Assembly (NCBI GenBank): GCA_023384455.1
Contig: JAHDWH010000014.1
Coordinates: 1 to 50,429, forward strand
Reading direction: 5' to 3'
DNA: 50,429 bases
Source of the DNA: Caldilineaceae bacterium
Lineage (GTDB): Bacteria; Chloroflexota; Anaerolineae; Caldilineales; Caldilineaceae
Below are positions 7,010 through 16,235 of the stretch, in pieces; the first letter of the stretch is position 1, and the number at the start of each line of letters is the position of its first letter. The notes under the pieces were generated by a model. That model did not search any database, was not told the DNA's origin, and worked only from the letters and a program-made list of their open reading frames with translations. Both the position numbers and the translations under genes were made by a program.

Positions 7010-9337
7010 CTACCCATTGAGTAAAATATCGATCAGATCGGAGCCGTCCGGGTGGGCATCGTCCCAGAAGGCCGCGTGGTAGCGCAGCATTTCGATTGTG
7101 TCCGGCGCTTCCCTGCGGCAACGCTCCACCAGCCTGTGCAGCAGACCGGCCAGGTGGTGGTAGAGTTCTTCTTCCGCTTTTGGGTGGACGCTGGCAATCA
7201 GCCGGTGCAGATTTTCCAGGGCCAGTTTGCGCGGGTGCAGGCGGTCGTTGACGCTGTCGCTGGGCTGGCGAAATTGAAGGGCGGCCAGGAGAAGGGTGAC
7301 AGTCAACTCCTGGGCCAGGCCGGGCGCGCCGGCGTCGGTGACAATCATCCGCCAGACCGGGTCCCGGCGGTCGGGCAGCAGCAGAATGTCAAAGGTCAGC
7401 AGCCCTGTGCGTCGGATGGCCCGTTCTTTGTGGATGCGGGTGGAGCGATCCCTGGCTTCGGTCTCGCTGTAGGCCGACCAGTTGATCAATTCCTGGAGCA
7501 GGGCCAGACGGCGTCCCGGCTCCCTATCGGCCAGGGCAAACTGCATAAGAAAGCCCAGAAAGATGGGGGGCAGCAGCAGGGGTTCGTGCAGGGTGTTGAG
7601 GGCCACCCGTTGCAGATCGGCCAGGGCCTGCTGGGGGTAGCGCAGACCGGCTAACCCGGCATAGGCCGTGGCCGCGGTCCACTGAAAGCGCACATTGCCC
7701 GTCATTGTGGCCCAGTGATGGAGCAGGCGGGAGGTGGCCGCGCTCTGGCCTTCGTCCCAAATAGTGATGCCCAACACCTGGGCTGCGCTGCGCCGGTAGC
7801 CTTCGAAGGGGCTTTTGGCCCACTCCCGCAGCAGGCTGGCCTCGATGTGGGGGAAGCTGTGGCGGGCCAGCGCGCCCACCGCGGCCGCGGCCCGTTCCCG
7901 CATACGCGGGCTGCTGCTCACGCTATATTCGCTGAGCCAGGCGAGCAGGGGTTGGCGCAGGGGCGTCACATCCTCCCAGATGTGGTAGAGCACCGCGCTC
8001 TGCCAGGCTTCGTTGCGCAGGACGAGGGCACGGGCGCTGGTGTCGCCGTAGTGGGTTCCGGGAATGGGCGTATCCCGCAGTTCGGCCTGGATGGCATCCA
8101 GCCGGCCCCGGCGGCTGAAACGGGAGGCAAAGGGATCGGCAAAGGCGGGCGGCTCCTCCTCCTTTTTGGGCGTGGGGGGGCGCACCCGGCCCAGCAGATT
8201 CTTCTCCGCCGCCTCCACCTCCTCGACCAGCGCGCCGTTGAAGACGGCTGCCGCGATCATCAGAATCTTTAGTTCCAAATCGTGGCTGCCTGTAGCAAAC
8301 CAGTCCGCCACCTCCCGCTGCACCTGGACGCCAAAGCGGGCCAGGGCTTCGTCCAGGCTGCGTTTGCCCTGGACAACGGGCAGCAGCAGCAGGGCCAGAT
8401 CGACCAACTCCCCCGGCCCCAAATTCTCGCGCAGGCGGGCGATCAGCCGTTCCTCCCGCAGCAGCCCCTCTACCGCGGCGTCCAGCGCGTCTATTCTATC
8501 CGGTTCGGTGCGTCCGAACTCGAATAGATGCCTTTCCAGAACAGTGCTGCGGGTCTGGGCGGGGTCGCCGGGCCAGGTCAGGGACCAGTCCAGCACTACA
8601 CCCCGCTGGTCCCGGGGAAAGGCGCTGGGCAGCTTTTCGGTGATGATAATCAGGCCGTTGTTGTTCTTGCCCGGTTTGAGTTGGTCGCGCAGCCCAGTTA
8701 GCTGGAAGGCGTTGATCCCAGCCAGGGCTTCCCCGGTGGGGGATTCCAGGAGCAGACCGGCACCGCTGGGCAGATCGTTGGGGCGCAGGTCCACGAGCTT
8801 CTGGTCTGGGTTGAGTTCGTAGAGAGGCAGGGGGCTTCCGTCGTCGCTGGTGATCTGGCCGAGCAGACGGAGGGCCGCGGCCCGTTTGCCCGTCTGCCGG
8901 GGGCCGCAGAGGATCAGCAGCCCCTCCTGGCGAAAGCGTTCCAGGGCAACGGGAAAGAGCGTCGGCTCCACGTAGAGCCGCTGTAGCTGCTCCACCTCGG
9001 CAGCCGCGATGGGATTGACCACCAGATCGGCCAGGCGTTGGGGCTGGCTGGCCGCGGCGTCGGTAGGTCGGGGGCGGCCCGGCCCACCTTCCGGGCCGAA
9101 GAAATTCTGCACCCGGTGGCGGTCGATGTAGACCAGAGAGACATCCCGCTCGGAGAGCAGACCGCTCAGAAAGTCGTTGCGCCGGATGGAGTCCAGGAGT
9201 TCGTCCGTGTTCTGGTTGCCCAGGCCGGTGTCGTCGTTGGGTTTGGGTGGGTCTGTTTTGTCGGTACGTTTTTCGGTCTCCTGGCGTTTCTGATCTTCGT
9301 CGCCAGTGTCCGATGGTTTGGTGTTTTCGTCGGGCAT
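7010..9337 (-). CDS. P-loop NTPase with helical-repeat C-terminus
   Basis: The protein has 775 residues from the ATG at 9337, which has AGAGGAAAC upstream. An acidic disordered N-terminus (about 1-70) precedes a P-loop domain with Walker A GPRQTGKR near residue 145 in the context LILCGPRQTGKRAAALRLLG. A hydrophobic strand, GAGLLLESPTGE, is a possible Walker B, and GLIIITEKL looks like a sensor-1 strand. From about residue 330 to the end it is all-helical, with repeated pairs such as RERAAAAVGALARHSFPHIEASLLREWA and GYRRSAAQVLGITIWDEG that look like HEAT/ARM repeats. This resembles STAND/AAA-type signalling NTPases in layout, though no effector domain is seen. It lies 50 bp downstream of the exported FGE-domain gene, which is followed in the same direction. 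Confidence 0.65.
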   Translation of the reverse strand: MPDENTKPSDTGDEDQKRQETEKRTDKTDPPKPNDDTGLGNQNTDELLDSIRRNDFLSGLLSERDVSLVYIDRHRVQNFFGPEGGPGRPRPTDAAASQPQRLADLVVNPIAAAEVEQLQRLYVEPTLFPVALERFRQEGLLILCGPRQTGKRAAALRLLGQITSDDGSPLPLYELNPDQKLVDLRPNDLPSGAGLLLESPTGEALAGINAFQLTGLRDQLKPGKNNNGLIIITEKLPSAFPRDQRGVVLDWSLTWPGDPAQTRSTVLERHLFEFGRTEPDRIDALDAAVEGLLREERLIARLRENLGPGELVDLALLLLPVVQGKRSLDEALARFGVQVQREVADWFATGSHDLELKILMIAAAVFNGALVEEVEAAEKNLLGRVRPPTPKKEEEPPAFADPFASRFSRRGRLDAIQAELRDTPIPGTHYGDTSARALVLRNEAWQSAVLYHIWEDVTPLRQPLLAWLSEYSVSSSPRMRERAAAAVGALARHSFPHIEASLLREWAKSPFEGYRRSAAQVLGITIWDEGQSAATSRLLHHWATMTGNVRFQWTAATAYAGLAGLRYPQQALADLQRVALNTLHEPLLLPPIFLGFLMQFALADREPGRRLALLQELINWSAYSETEARDRSTRIHKERAIRRTGLLTFDILLLPDRRDPVWRMIVTDAGAPGLAQELTVTLLLAALQFRQPSDSVNDRLHPRKLALENLHRLIASVHPKAEEELYHHLAGLLHRLVERCRREAPDTIEMLRYHAAFWDDAHPDGSDLIDILLNG

Positions 9338-9386
9338 CGTGTTTCCTCTACAATTGTGTCTATTGAACCCACTACATCCGATCCTC

Positions 9387-11549
9387 TTATGAGAAGAACG
9401 GAGAAATGAAGGACAGTAATGAGTCAAAGCGAAAGACTCCAACAAGAATCAGTCCTATTGTCCAAAACCATAACCATCCATCCTTAATAGCTGATATAAA
9501 TGGAAGTCGAAACATATTCATATCTTTGAGAGCGAGGAAGATTCCACACAAAAGGAAAGCCGGAGATAACACCCCCACAATGAATAGAGTCAAAAACGAT
9601 ATCCACCCCATTCCAACATTTGGCGTTACGCTACTTGCAATTAATCGCAACCCTGTATTGGTATTTCGCGACTCAGGTCGGCTTGGTTCTCTATTCGTCA
9701 CGCGTAACGAGTCGGGGCCATCAGTCCATGCTCCACCGCGAATAGTGCGTTTCTTTCCTGTTTTGGGGCCGCCAGGGTTATCTTCTGACCGATAAAGTGC
9801 ATTGCGGTACCGCCCGATATACCAGCTAGATGTCCATTCTGCAACATTGCCAGACATATCCAACAGCCCAAACTGATTAGCACCATCTACGAGAACCCCA
9901 ACTGGGGATAGTTCCGGATATGCATCTTCAGCGCCGCTATTTGCATTCTCTGCGATCCATTCAACCCCCCAAGGGAATATGTAACTTCCTTGATCGCCTT
10001 GTGCGGCCCTTTCCCACTCAACCTCTGTAGGTAAGCGGAATGCAACTTTCCAGTCACTCCAAAATGTTGGCGCTCTTTGCCACTCCTCGCTTCGTACCCA
10101 CTCCTGGCCTTCTTCTGGCATATTGCCTCGTAGCGAGAACAGTTGTTGTTCCTGTAATATCTGGCCTAACCAATTGGCAAATGCCTCTGCTTCATACCAG
10201 CTAATTCCGGTGACTGGTAAGAAGTCTTTTTGAGTGACCTCACCCATCGTCTCCCAAAATTTGGGCTGAACAATATTTTCTGCCTTGCGCCAGACCCAAC
10301 CCTCTTTACTCCAGTACTTCTTTTCATAGTAACCAGATGCTTCCATAAACTGCTTCCATTGACCATTTGTTACTTCAGTCTGCATGATCCAAAAGTCGGA
10401 TACTTTTACAGACTGCTCAGGTAGCTCGTCCGTATCCTCTAGGTCCGATCCAAGAATGTGTTCTCCAGATGGCACATAAATCCATGTGGTTTTTAGAATT
10501 GGGTCCATCATAACCTGGCTAGTGGCTGTGATCTGTTGTGCCTGAATGGTTGCCTGGGCCTTTGCCGCTAATCGAGCAACTGATGTCGATGTTGCGAGCA
10601 CATTTCGAGCTACAACCGTTGATGTAGCGTTTGGTGTGTAAGTCGGCGTGATCGTAGGTGTTGGCGTAATCGTGGGGGTGTGGGTAGCAGTAGGGGTATT
10701 TGTTGCCGTAGGAGTATCCGAAGGCGTAGGAGTAATCGTGGCCGTAGGTGTGTCAGAAGCAGTAGGAGTGATGGTAGGAGTACGTGTTTTTGTCGGTGTA
10801 TTTGTGGCGGTTGGTGTAACCGTCGGCGATGGTGTGATCGTGGACGTGGGTGTATTTGTGGCCCGGGATTCACTTCCCTGAAACGCATTTGCATTGCTGG
10901 ACAAGTAGATAATGACCTCAATTGGTACAATCGAAGCTATTACATTGGCGCAATATGTACCACCTTCCTGAAAACCACTTTCCAAGTATTCAATCCGCTG
11001 AGCAAATGATAAGACAATGCTGGGATCGACATCCCGAAGCTTGTTATCATAACCGACTAGAGCTTGCAGAAGTACTTCATCGCGAACATATCTTTGAATA
11101 TCGCCTGCTGTCATCCCAGCATCGGCAAAACAAAATCGATTCTCAAGCGCCACAAGCTTAAAAAGGTCTCGATCTGTTTCATCGACATAGGCAATAATAT
11201 CAACACATACGCGTCCAAAATCAGTGTCGTTATAAAATCTTGGATTTCCTTTGATTCGTAAAACGCCCATTGACCAAGTTTGAATCTGATCGAGCGTTAC
11301 GACCGAATTCTTCACAGCGGTAGAAGCAAAAATGAATTCACCAAACAATTCATTGATTGCCTGACTTTTTGATTTGTCAAGCAAGTCTTTTTTCGTCTCA
11401 TCTGTACTCCTGTATCCGACGGAATCGACACAGTGAGTCTTTGCAACTTCATTTTTTATTGGCTCTGGTGTAGGGGTATCTGCAACTACGCCCCGTACAG
11501 GTACGATGATAAGAAGCCCAACAAACAGGAAGAATAGACGAATTTTCAT
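9387..11549 (-). CDS. Exported FGE-sulfatase-domain protein with C-terminal membrane anchors (not a DGR target)
   Basis: The protein has 720 residues from the ATG at 11549, preceded by AAAGG; a GTG five codons upstream is less likely. Residues 1-24 are a signal peptide. Residues about 35-215 are a conserved module shared with four other exported proteins here (key run [15 protein letters not shown], then [13 protein letters not shown] and [12 protein letters not shown]). A Thr/Pro linker (about 225-320) leads to an FGE-sulfatase domain (about 365-645) with [28 protein letters not shown], and [17 protein letters not shown]. The tail has two or three hydrophobic segments that anchor it in the membrane. 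The end of the FGE domain ([18 protein letters not shown]) is clearly diverged from the DGR repeats, so it appears not to be diversified. Confidence 0.8.
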   Translation of the reverse strand: MKIRLFFLFVGLLIIVPVRGVVADTPTPEPIKNEVAKTHCVDSVGYRSTDETKKDLLDKSKSQAINELFGEFIFASTAVKNSVVTLDQIQTWSMGVLRIKGNPRFYNDTDFGRVCVDIIAYVDETDRDLFKLVALENRFCFADAGMTAGDIQRYVRDEVLLQALVGYDNKLRDVDPSIVLSFAQRIEYLESGFQEGGTYCANVIASIVPIEVIIYLSSNANAFQGSESRATNTPTSTITPSPTVTPTATNTPTKTRTPTITPTASDTPTATITPTPSDTPTATNTPTATHTPTITPTPTITPTYTPNATSTVVARNVLATSTSVARLAAKAQATIQAQQITATSQVMMDPILKTTWIYVPSGEHILGSDLEDTDELPEQSVKVSDFWIMQTEVTNGQWKQFMEASGYYEKKYWSKEGWVWRKAENIVQPKFWETMGEVTQKDFLPVTGISWYEAEAFANWLGQILQEQQLFSLRGNMPEEGQEWVRSEEWQRAPTFWSDWKVAFRLPTEVEWERAAQGDQGSYIFPWGVEWIAENANSGAEDAYPELSPVGVLVDGANQFGLLDMSGNVAEWTSSWYIGRYRNALYRSEDNPGGPKTGKKRTIRGGAWTDGPDSLRVTNREPSRPESRNTNTGLRLIASSVTPNVGMGWISFLTLFIVGVLSPAFLLCGIFLALKDMNMFRLPFISAIKDGWLWFWTIGLILVGVFRFDSLLSFISPFFS

Positions 11550-11564
11550 ATTACGCCTTTCCAC

Positions 11565-11946
11565 ATCGCAAAATGGTTCGTAACAAGTGGTAGAAAGTTA
11601 GTGGCGTCCAAAAACTTGATTCCAGCGGGCATTAATGAGCCCACTGAAATAAGGTCAGAAACTGTAGTGGTCAAGATGATGGAAGAATAGCTGGACGTTG
11701 ATTTACGCAGAGGAACGCGGATTTTTGCCTCTGGATCAGCGTTTATCCGCGTAAATCAGCGTCCTATTTTCTTTCCAGTATCTTCCTGACTACTACAAAT
11801 AAGGTCAGAAACACAAAAATCGCAGGGCTAACACACCAAAATCGCGCTAGAATCGGGTGAATTTTAGGGTAAGCCGGTCGGAAACGAGACAAAATTCGAA
11901 TTGTACGTCCCACCGTCTCGCGCCAGCGACCCTTATTTCAGTGGAC
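11565..11946. repeat. Intergenic region with 16-bp direct repeat flanking a CGCGGATT-type element
   Basis: No gene is supported. AAATAAGGTCAGAAAC occurs exactly at 11647-11662 and at 11797-11812. Between the copies lies a palindromic stretch of the 'cgcggattt...atccgcg' type found in many gaps of this window (18055-18185, 19450-19630, 45605-45715, 46965-47060). The direct repeat could mark an insertion, but 16 bp is long for a target duplication, so that reading is uncertain. Confidence 0.55.
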
Positions 11947-14145
11947 TCATTTATGAAACTGATGCCCACAATTGGCGCAGAACTTCTCACCGATGGCCGT
12001 CTCCACCCGACACTCTGGACAGACCTGCACCCGCCCCCCCATCGCCGCCACACCAGCTCCCCCTGGGCCACCGCCAACTGTGTAGCCCCCACCGCTGCCC
12101 GGCCCAAAGATGACGCTGGGGCCGCTCTCGCCCTTCTGGGCCGCGGTCTTGGCCACATCTGCCATCTGGCGCATCATTTCGGTCACAATGCGCTCCTGAC
12201 GCTCGGCGGCCTCCCGGGCAGAGCGCTCTTGGCGATCCTGCTGCGCATCGGACTGCTGGCTGCTTTCGCTCTGGTGGCGGGCGGTCATTTCGGCGATGGC
12301 CTGCCACTTCTCCGCCTCGGCCACGCCCAGCTTGCCCTCGGACGCGGCCTGGTATTTGGCTTTGAAAGCCTCCATCACCTGGGGATTCTTCTCCACGGCC
12401 AGGGCCAGAATCTGCTCTTCGCTGAATCCGGCCAGAATCTCCGTGCGTTTGAGTTCGCCCAGGAACTCGGCCTGCTCCGGGCCGCTGACCGCGATGAGGG
12501 CCTCCACCGACATCTGGGCCATCTGCCCCATCCGGTCCAACTCGTGGCGCTGGGACTGGGCCTCCCGCTCCATCTGCTGGCGGTGGGCCTCGGATTTGGC
12601 CCGCAGTTGCATCTCCAGACGGCGTTCTTCGGTCTCCAATTCGACTTTGCGCAGGGCGAAGGCGTGCTCCCGCTGGATGCGCAGCCCCTCCTCCTCGTCC
12701 CGGCGACGCACCTGTTTCATCTTTTCCAGGAGCAGAATGCCCATCTCCGCGTCCAACTGGTCCTGCTCCCGCTCAATGGCTTCGATCTCCGCGTCGGTGC
12801 GTGCGCTCTGGATGCGCCGGTCAGCCGCGTCCTGGGCCTGCTGAATGGCCTTTTCCCGCACCAGGATGTCGTCCAGCCGCTGCTGCTGGCGACGGGATTC
12901 GGCCTGGAATGCCTGCAACTCCAGCTCCATCTCCACCTGGCGGCGACGCAGCTCCAGACGGCCAAAGGTCTCCTGGCGGGCCAGGTCCAGCTCCGTGCGC
13001 TTGCGTTCCTGGTCCTGGCGATACTGTTCGCTGAGCCGGGCGCCCTTCATCTCAAATTCGGCGTAGAGGTCGGCCATAGCCGCGGTGTGGGCACGCTCCT
13101 TGCGCCGGTCCTCCCCCTGCCAGCGCAGACTCTCCCGCAGTTGGCCCAGTTCGTCGTCCCGCAACAGTTTGCGCCGATCCACCTGGGCGATGAACTTCTC
13201 CCACTCCTCGTCGCTGGTGGTGCTGTTGATGCGGTCCTCCAGCACAGCCTGGCGCATACGCTGCCAGACCGCCGCGCGCAGTTCGTATTGGGCCACCTCC
13301 GCCTCTTCCTCTGCGATCTTCTGAATCTCCTCGTCCGTGCGCAGGTCAAAGAGACGCTTGCGGTTGGCCGCCTGCTGGGGGCCGAGGAAGAGTTCTTCCG
13401 CCTGCTGGCGCAGGGCGGTGTAGCCGCTGTGGGCCAGGTCAAAGAGACGCACCCGGCGGAAGGTCAGTCCGCTCTGGTGGAGGGCCTGGCGCAGCCGTTC
13501 TTGCAGATCGATACCCAGAAATTCTGGGCGGTCGGCCAGCCCGGCCTCCAGTTGGGCCACGCTCATCTCGCCCACATAGACCTGGGCGGCGTGGAACACC
13601 TCCGGGTAGAGGAAGGCGCGCAGGTCGCTCTCGCTGTAAATGGCGCGGCCTTTAAGCACATTGTGGACAAAGCGGGCCGTATCTGTAATTTGCACAGCCA
13701 CTTCGCAGCGCCCGGCCAGACGCAGGGGATCCCGGCTCCACAGGTCGGGGAGCTGGAAGCTGAGGTGAATCTCGCCGCCGTCGATGAGGATGGCGGTCAT
13801 CTCCCTGCCCTGGACCCAGTGGCGCAGACGGTCGGCCAGATTCTGCATAGGGTAGCGCCCCGGCCCCTGCAGGGGGATGGATTGGCCGTCTTCCAGGATG
13901 ATGGCGTTGGTGCCCTCCTCCACAATCAATTCTTTGGTCCAGCGACCGGGCAGGTCGGCGGACTCGACCCGGGCTGCGATCTCGCCGGGGCGTCGTCGCC
14001 AGCGCTTCTCCTCCACCACAGGCTGGGGCGCGGCCGTGGCGGTTTGGGAAGTGGAGTGACCGCCCAGGGATGCGCCGCATTGACGGCAGTAGCGGGCACC
14101 GGGCCGGTTGAGTTCCTGGCAGCGGGGGCAGGTGGGGTTGTTCAT
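11947..14145 (-). CDS. SPFH-like protein with long coiled coil and zinc ribbons at both ends
   Basis: The protein has 732 residues; the ATG follows AAGGAGCAACCCA. An N-terminal zinc ribbon (CPRC...YCRQCG, residues 6-24) precedes a domain of about 60-260 with GTNAIILEDGQSIPLQGPGRY and EIHLSFQLPDLW that fits an SPFH-like fold of the type found with C-terminal zinc ribbons. Residues about 270-650 are an almost unbroken charged coiled coil. A Gly-rich hinge follows, then a second zinc ribbon (CPECRVETAIGEKFCANCG) at the extreme C-terminus. Together with the SPFH-like proteins at 6008-6955 and 16236-18032 it makes three scaffold-type proteins in 12 kb. It lies directly downstream of DGR target 1. 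Likely a membrane-associated scaffold; partner unknown. Confidence 0.75.
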   Translation of the reverse strand: MNNPTCPRCQELNRPGARYCRQCGASLGGHSTSQTATAAPQPVVEEKRWRRRPGEIAARVESADLPGRWTKELIVEEGTNAIILEDGQSIPLQGPGRYPMQNLADRLRHWVQGREMTAILIDGGEIHLSFQLPDLWSRDPLRLAGRCEVAVQITDTARFVHNVLKGRAIYSESDLRAFLYPEVFHAAQVYVGEMSVAQLEAGLADRPEFLGIDLQERLRQALHQSGLTFRRVRLFDLAHSGYTALRQQAEELFLGPQQAANRKRLFDLRTDEEIQKIAEEEAEVAQYELRAAVWQRMRQAVLEDRINSTTSDEEWEKFIAQVDRRKLLRDDELGQLRESLRWQGEDRRKERAHTAAMADLYAEFEMKGARLSEQYRQDQERKRTELDLARQETFGRLELRRRQVEMELELQAFQAESRRQQQRLDDILVREKAIQQAQDAADRRIQSARTDAEIEAIEREQDQLDAEMGILLLEKMKQVRRRDEEEGLRIQREHAFALRKVELETEERRLEMQLRAKSEAHRQQMEREAQSQRHELDRMGQMAQMSVEALIAVSGPEQAEFLGELKRTEILAGFSEEQILALAVEKNPQVMEAFKAKYQAASEGKLGVAEAEKWQAIAEMTARHQSESSQQSDAQQDRQERSAREAAERQERIVTEMMRQMADVAKTAAQKGESGPSVIFGPGSGGGYTVGGGPGGAGVAAMGGRVQVCPECRVETAIGEKFCANCGHQFHK

Positions 14146-14223
14146 TGGGTTGCTCCTTTATATGGGAAGGACACGGATTGGGTCTGCTACTGTAACGCAA
14201 GCTGTTAGCTTGCGCTGGGCTGC

Positions 14224-14382
14224 CGCAAGCTAACAGCTTGCGTTACAAAAAAAATTTCGATCCGCCTCCGGCGGATATTGGGCGGCGGGGGGCGAAGCCC
14301 CCCACACCCCCCATCCGCCCGCAGCGGGCGGACAGAGAAAAGCAGAGAAAAACAGAGGACCAGAGTTCAGAGTTTTCAGAGA
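14224..14382 (-). repeat. DGR target-flanking hairpin block, copy A
   Basis: The block begins at the stop codon of DGR target 1 and reads downstream on the minus strand. It holds three GC-rich hairpins: CCGCCCGC/GCGGGCGG, GGGGGGC-TTC-GCCCCCC and ATCCGCC-GGA-GGCGGAT. A run of eight T and a GTAACGCAAGCTG-type hairpin follow. The ATCCGCC hairpin plus T-run also looks like an intrinsic terminator. The same block follows the other two variable repeats (37804-37959, 41428-41585) but not the template repeat. In the Bordetella phage DGR a hairpin/cruciform just 3' of the variable repeat promotes mutagenic homing; the same role is inferred here. Confidence 0.8.
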
Positions 14383-15921
14383 TCAAAAGCCGGGGGGGAG
14401 AACCACCCGAAAACCGATGATGACGTTCCGGTAGCCTGGGTAGAGCCCGTACCGGTCGGCACAGCGCACGTTCGTTGCATTGTAGGAGAACGAGCCGCCC
14501 CGCAACACACGACCTTTCCGTTCGCTGTCGTACCAGTCGGCACACCACTCCCAGACGTTGCCCGCCATATCCAGCAGGCCGTAAGAACTGGCCCCAGCCG
14601 GGTACTGGCCGACGGCGGCAAGATTTTTGATGTCATATCCCTTGCCAAAATTGCAGCGCTTACCGTCGGGTGCTTCCTCGCCCCAGGGGTAGGTGCGTCC
14701 GTCTGTGCCTCGCGCTGCTTTCTCCCACTCCTGCTCGCTGGGCAGGCGAACCCCTGCCCAGCGGCAAAAAGCCGTGGCATCGTCCCAACTGACGTTGACC
14801 ACCGGGTGCTGCTCTTTGCCCTTGGGAATGCGTCCGCCTTCCCAGTGTTGGGGTGGCGTGTGCTGGGTGGCGTCCACAAAGGCACTGTACTGCTCATTCG
14901 TCACCGGTGTTTTGGCAATCAAGAATTCGTCCAGGCGGCGTTTCTCTTTGCTGTCGCCGTAGAGGAACTCCCCGGCGGGGATTTTGACCAATTCGATGCC
15001 AATTTGCTGCCAGATGGATTTCTGCCGGGCTTGCCTGGCCTGCTCCTCGGCTTCCCGTCTGGCCCGTTCGGCCGCCTGGCGCTCCTCCTCCTGCTTGCGG
15101 TGGATGGGGGCCAGTTCGCTCTCGGCGGCTTCGGCCCGCTCTTTCCAGGCCGCCACTTCTTTGCCCAGCCGGGTGGTTTCTTTCTGGGCCGTCTCCATCT
15201 GGCGGCGCAGGTCGGCCAGTTGGGTTTCGGCCTTCTCAGCCCGTTGCTTCCAACCGGCCAACTCCTTGCTCAGGGTTGCGGCTTCGTTTTGGGCGGTAGT
15301 CCTGGCTTTGTCGGCCTGTGCGTGGGCCTTCTGGCTGCTTTCGGCCTGCTGGCGCAAAGTGGTCAGTTCGCCCTCGGCCCGTTCGGCCCGGCTCTGCCAG
15401 TGGGTTATCTGTTCGCTCAGGCTGTGCTCTCGCTCCTGGCCCGCGCTGCGCTCGGTCTCGCTGCGCTGGTAGCGCTGGGTCAGGCCAGCCAACTCCTTCT
15501 CGGCCCGCTCGGCCCGGACGCGCCAATCGGCCAACTCCCGGCGGGTGGCTTCTTCGGCTGCGGCCCGTTTCTTCTCCTCCTGGCGCAGGCTGCGGGCGCA
15601 ATCCACACAGACTTCGTACTCCTCGTCGAAGTGGCGCAGGCAGAGATCCGCCCGCCCGCATTCGCCCTGGCAGTCGAAGCTCTCTTGCTCCGGGTTGCGC
15701 CGTCCGCAGCGGGGGCATTTGAGCAGTTGGGGCGGAGTGCTGGCAGGCGTCGCCGCGCCCAGGCCGTAGAGGTGCTGGTGCAGGGTGGCGCTGGCCTGGG
15801 GGCTGCGGATGCGCAGGCTGTCGCCGGGCACATTGGCGGGGGGCTGGGCGCTGGTGGCCGCGCCGCATTCGTCGCAGAAAGCCTTTTCTTTTTCGCCGTG
15901 TCCGTTGGGGCAATAGGGCAT
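14383..15921 (-). CDS. DGR target 1: zinc-module, coiled-coil, FGE-domain protein
   Basis: The protein has 512 residues from the ATG at 15921 with GGAGG about 12 bases upstream. Two zinc modules occupy residues 4-20 (CPNGHG...FCDECG) and 69-109 (CPRCGRRN...CVDCA). A coiled coil runs from about 110 to 300, and an FGE-sulfatase/C-type-lectin-fold domain from 305 to 512 with TPVTNEQY, RLPSEQEWEKAARG and [17 protein letters not shown]. The last 43 residues are the DGR variable repeat. No signal peptide is seen, so it should be cytosolic. Only one Cys (NVRCADR) is left where catalytic FGE enzymes have a Cys pair, so it is probably a binding scaffold. It lies about 24 kb from the reverse transcriptase but carries the same repeat and hairpin block as the nearer targets. 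Confidence 0.9.
   Translation of the reverse strand: MPYCPNGHGEKEKAFCDECGAATSAQPPANVPGDSLRIRSPQASATLHQHLYGLGAATPASTPPQLLKCPRCGRRNPEQESFDCQGECGRADLCLRHFDEEYEVCVDCARSLRQEEKKRAAAEEATRRELADWRVRAERAEKELAGLTQRYQRSETERSAGQEREHSLSEQITHWQSRAERAEGELTTLRQQAESSQKAHAQADKARTTAQNEAATLSKELAGWKQRAEKAETQLADLRRQMETAQKETTRLGKEVAAWKERAEAAESELAPIHRKQEEERQAAERARREAEEQARQARQKSIWQQIGIELVKIPAGEFLYGDSKEKRRLDEFLIAKTPVTNEQYSAFVDATQHTPPQHWEGGRIPKGKEQHPVVNVSWDDATAFCRWAGVRLPSEQEWEKAARGTDGRTYPWGEEAPDGKRCNFGKGYDIKNLAAVGQYPAGASSYGLLDMAGNVWEWCADWYDSERKGRVLRGGSFSYNATNVRCADRYGLYPGYRNVIIGFRVVLPPGF
14386..14514 (-). repeat. DGR variable repeat 1 (VR1)
   Basis: This 129-bp segment aligns without gaps to the template repeat at 39710-39838. 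Read on the coding strand, 14 substitutions fall on template adenines (for example AAC to TCC, TAC, GAC, CTC and GTC). Only three non-adenine changes are present (T to C, G to A, T to C), all within six bases at the 3' edge of the variable part. It encodes the last 43 residues of the host protein. Confidence 0.93.
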
Positions 15922-16018
15922 AGGGGTCGTGACCTCCGTAGTGCGTGGTAAGTATTTCGTATTTCGTATTGCATAAGGTGGCGGAGCCACGAGAGTTGCG
16001 GACACTCCAGGCCAGTGA

Positions 16019-16166
16019 GCGTCGGTTGAGTAGCCCGGAGTCTTCGGAGGGCGTATCGAAACCAAAGCGAGCGGGTCAACGAGACGGTTCTTCCTACCCA
16101 TTCTTATGGGTCACCCGCTTTGGTTTCGATACGGCGGCAAACAGCAGCCGCCTACTCAACCGGCGC
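16019..16166. repeat. 148-bp long inverted repeat element
   Basis: The outer arms are GCGTCGGTTGAGTAG (16019-16033) and CTACTCAACCGGCGC (16152-16166). Inner arms around GTATCGAAACCAAAGCG and CGCTTTGGTTTCGATAC pair as well. A second full copy lies at 43417-43542 and a half copy at 44310-44355, each beside a gene of this locus. There is no coding capacity; it is a MITE-like or structural repeat. Confidence 0.8.
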
Positions 16167-16235
16167 TAGTCTTGGGTGAGTACGAACGTGAAACGTGAGA
16201 TCACCCGACCTTTCTCACGTTTCACGCCTCCCGTT

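Noticed and set aside
9387..9800. A fourth variable repeat in the 9387-11549 FGE protein
   Set aside because: The end region ([17 protein letters not shown]) does not align with the template at DNA level, and no hairpin block follows.
11857..14208. 783-residue open frame on the plus strand
   Set aside because: It is antisense to the well supported SPFH/coiled-coil gene, has no ribosome site and a composition typical of the complement of GC-rich coiled-coil codons.
14259..14382. The hairpin block as a plain intrinsic terminator only
   Set aside because: One hairpin plus T-run would suffice for termination; three hairpins conserved at all VRs and missing at the TR point to a DGR role as well.
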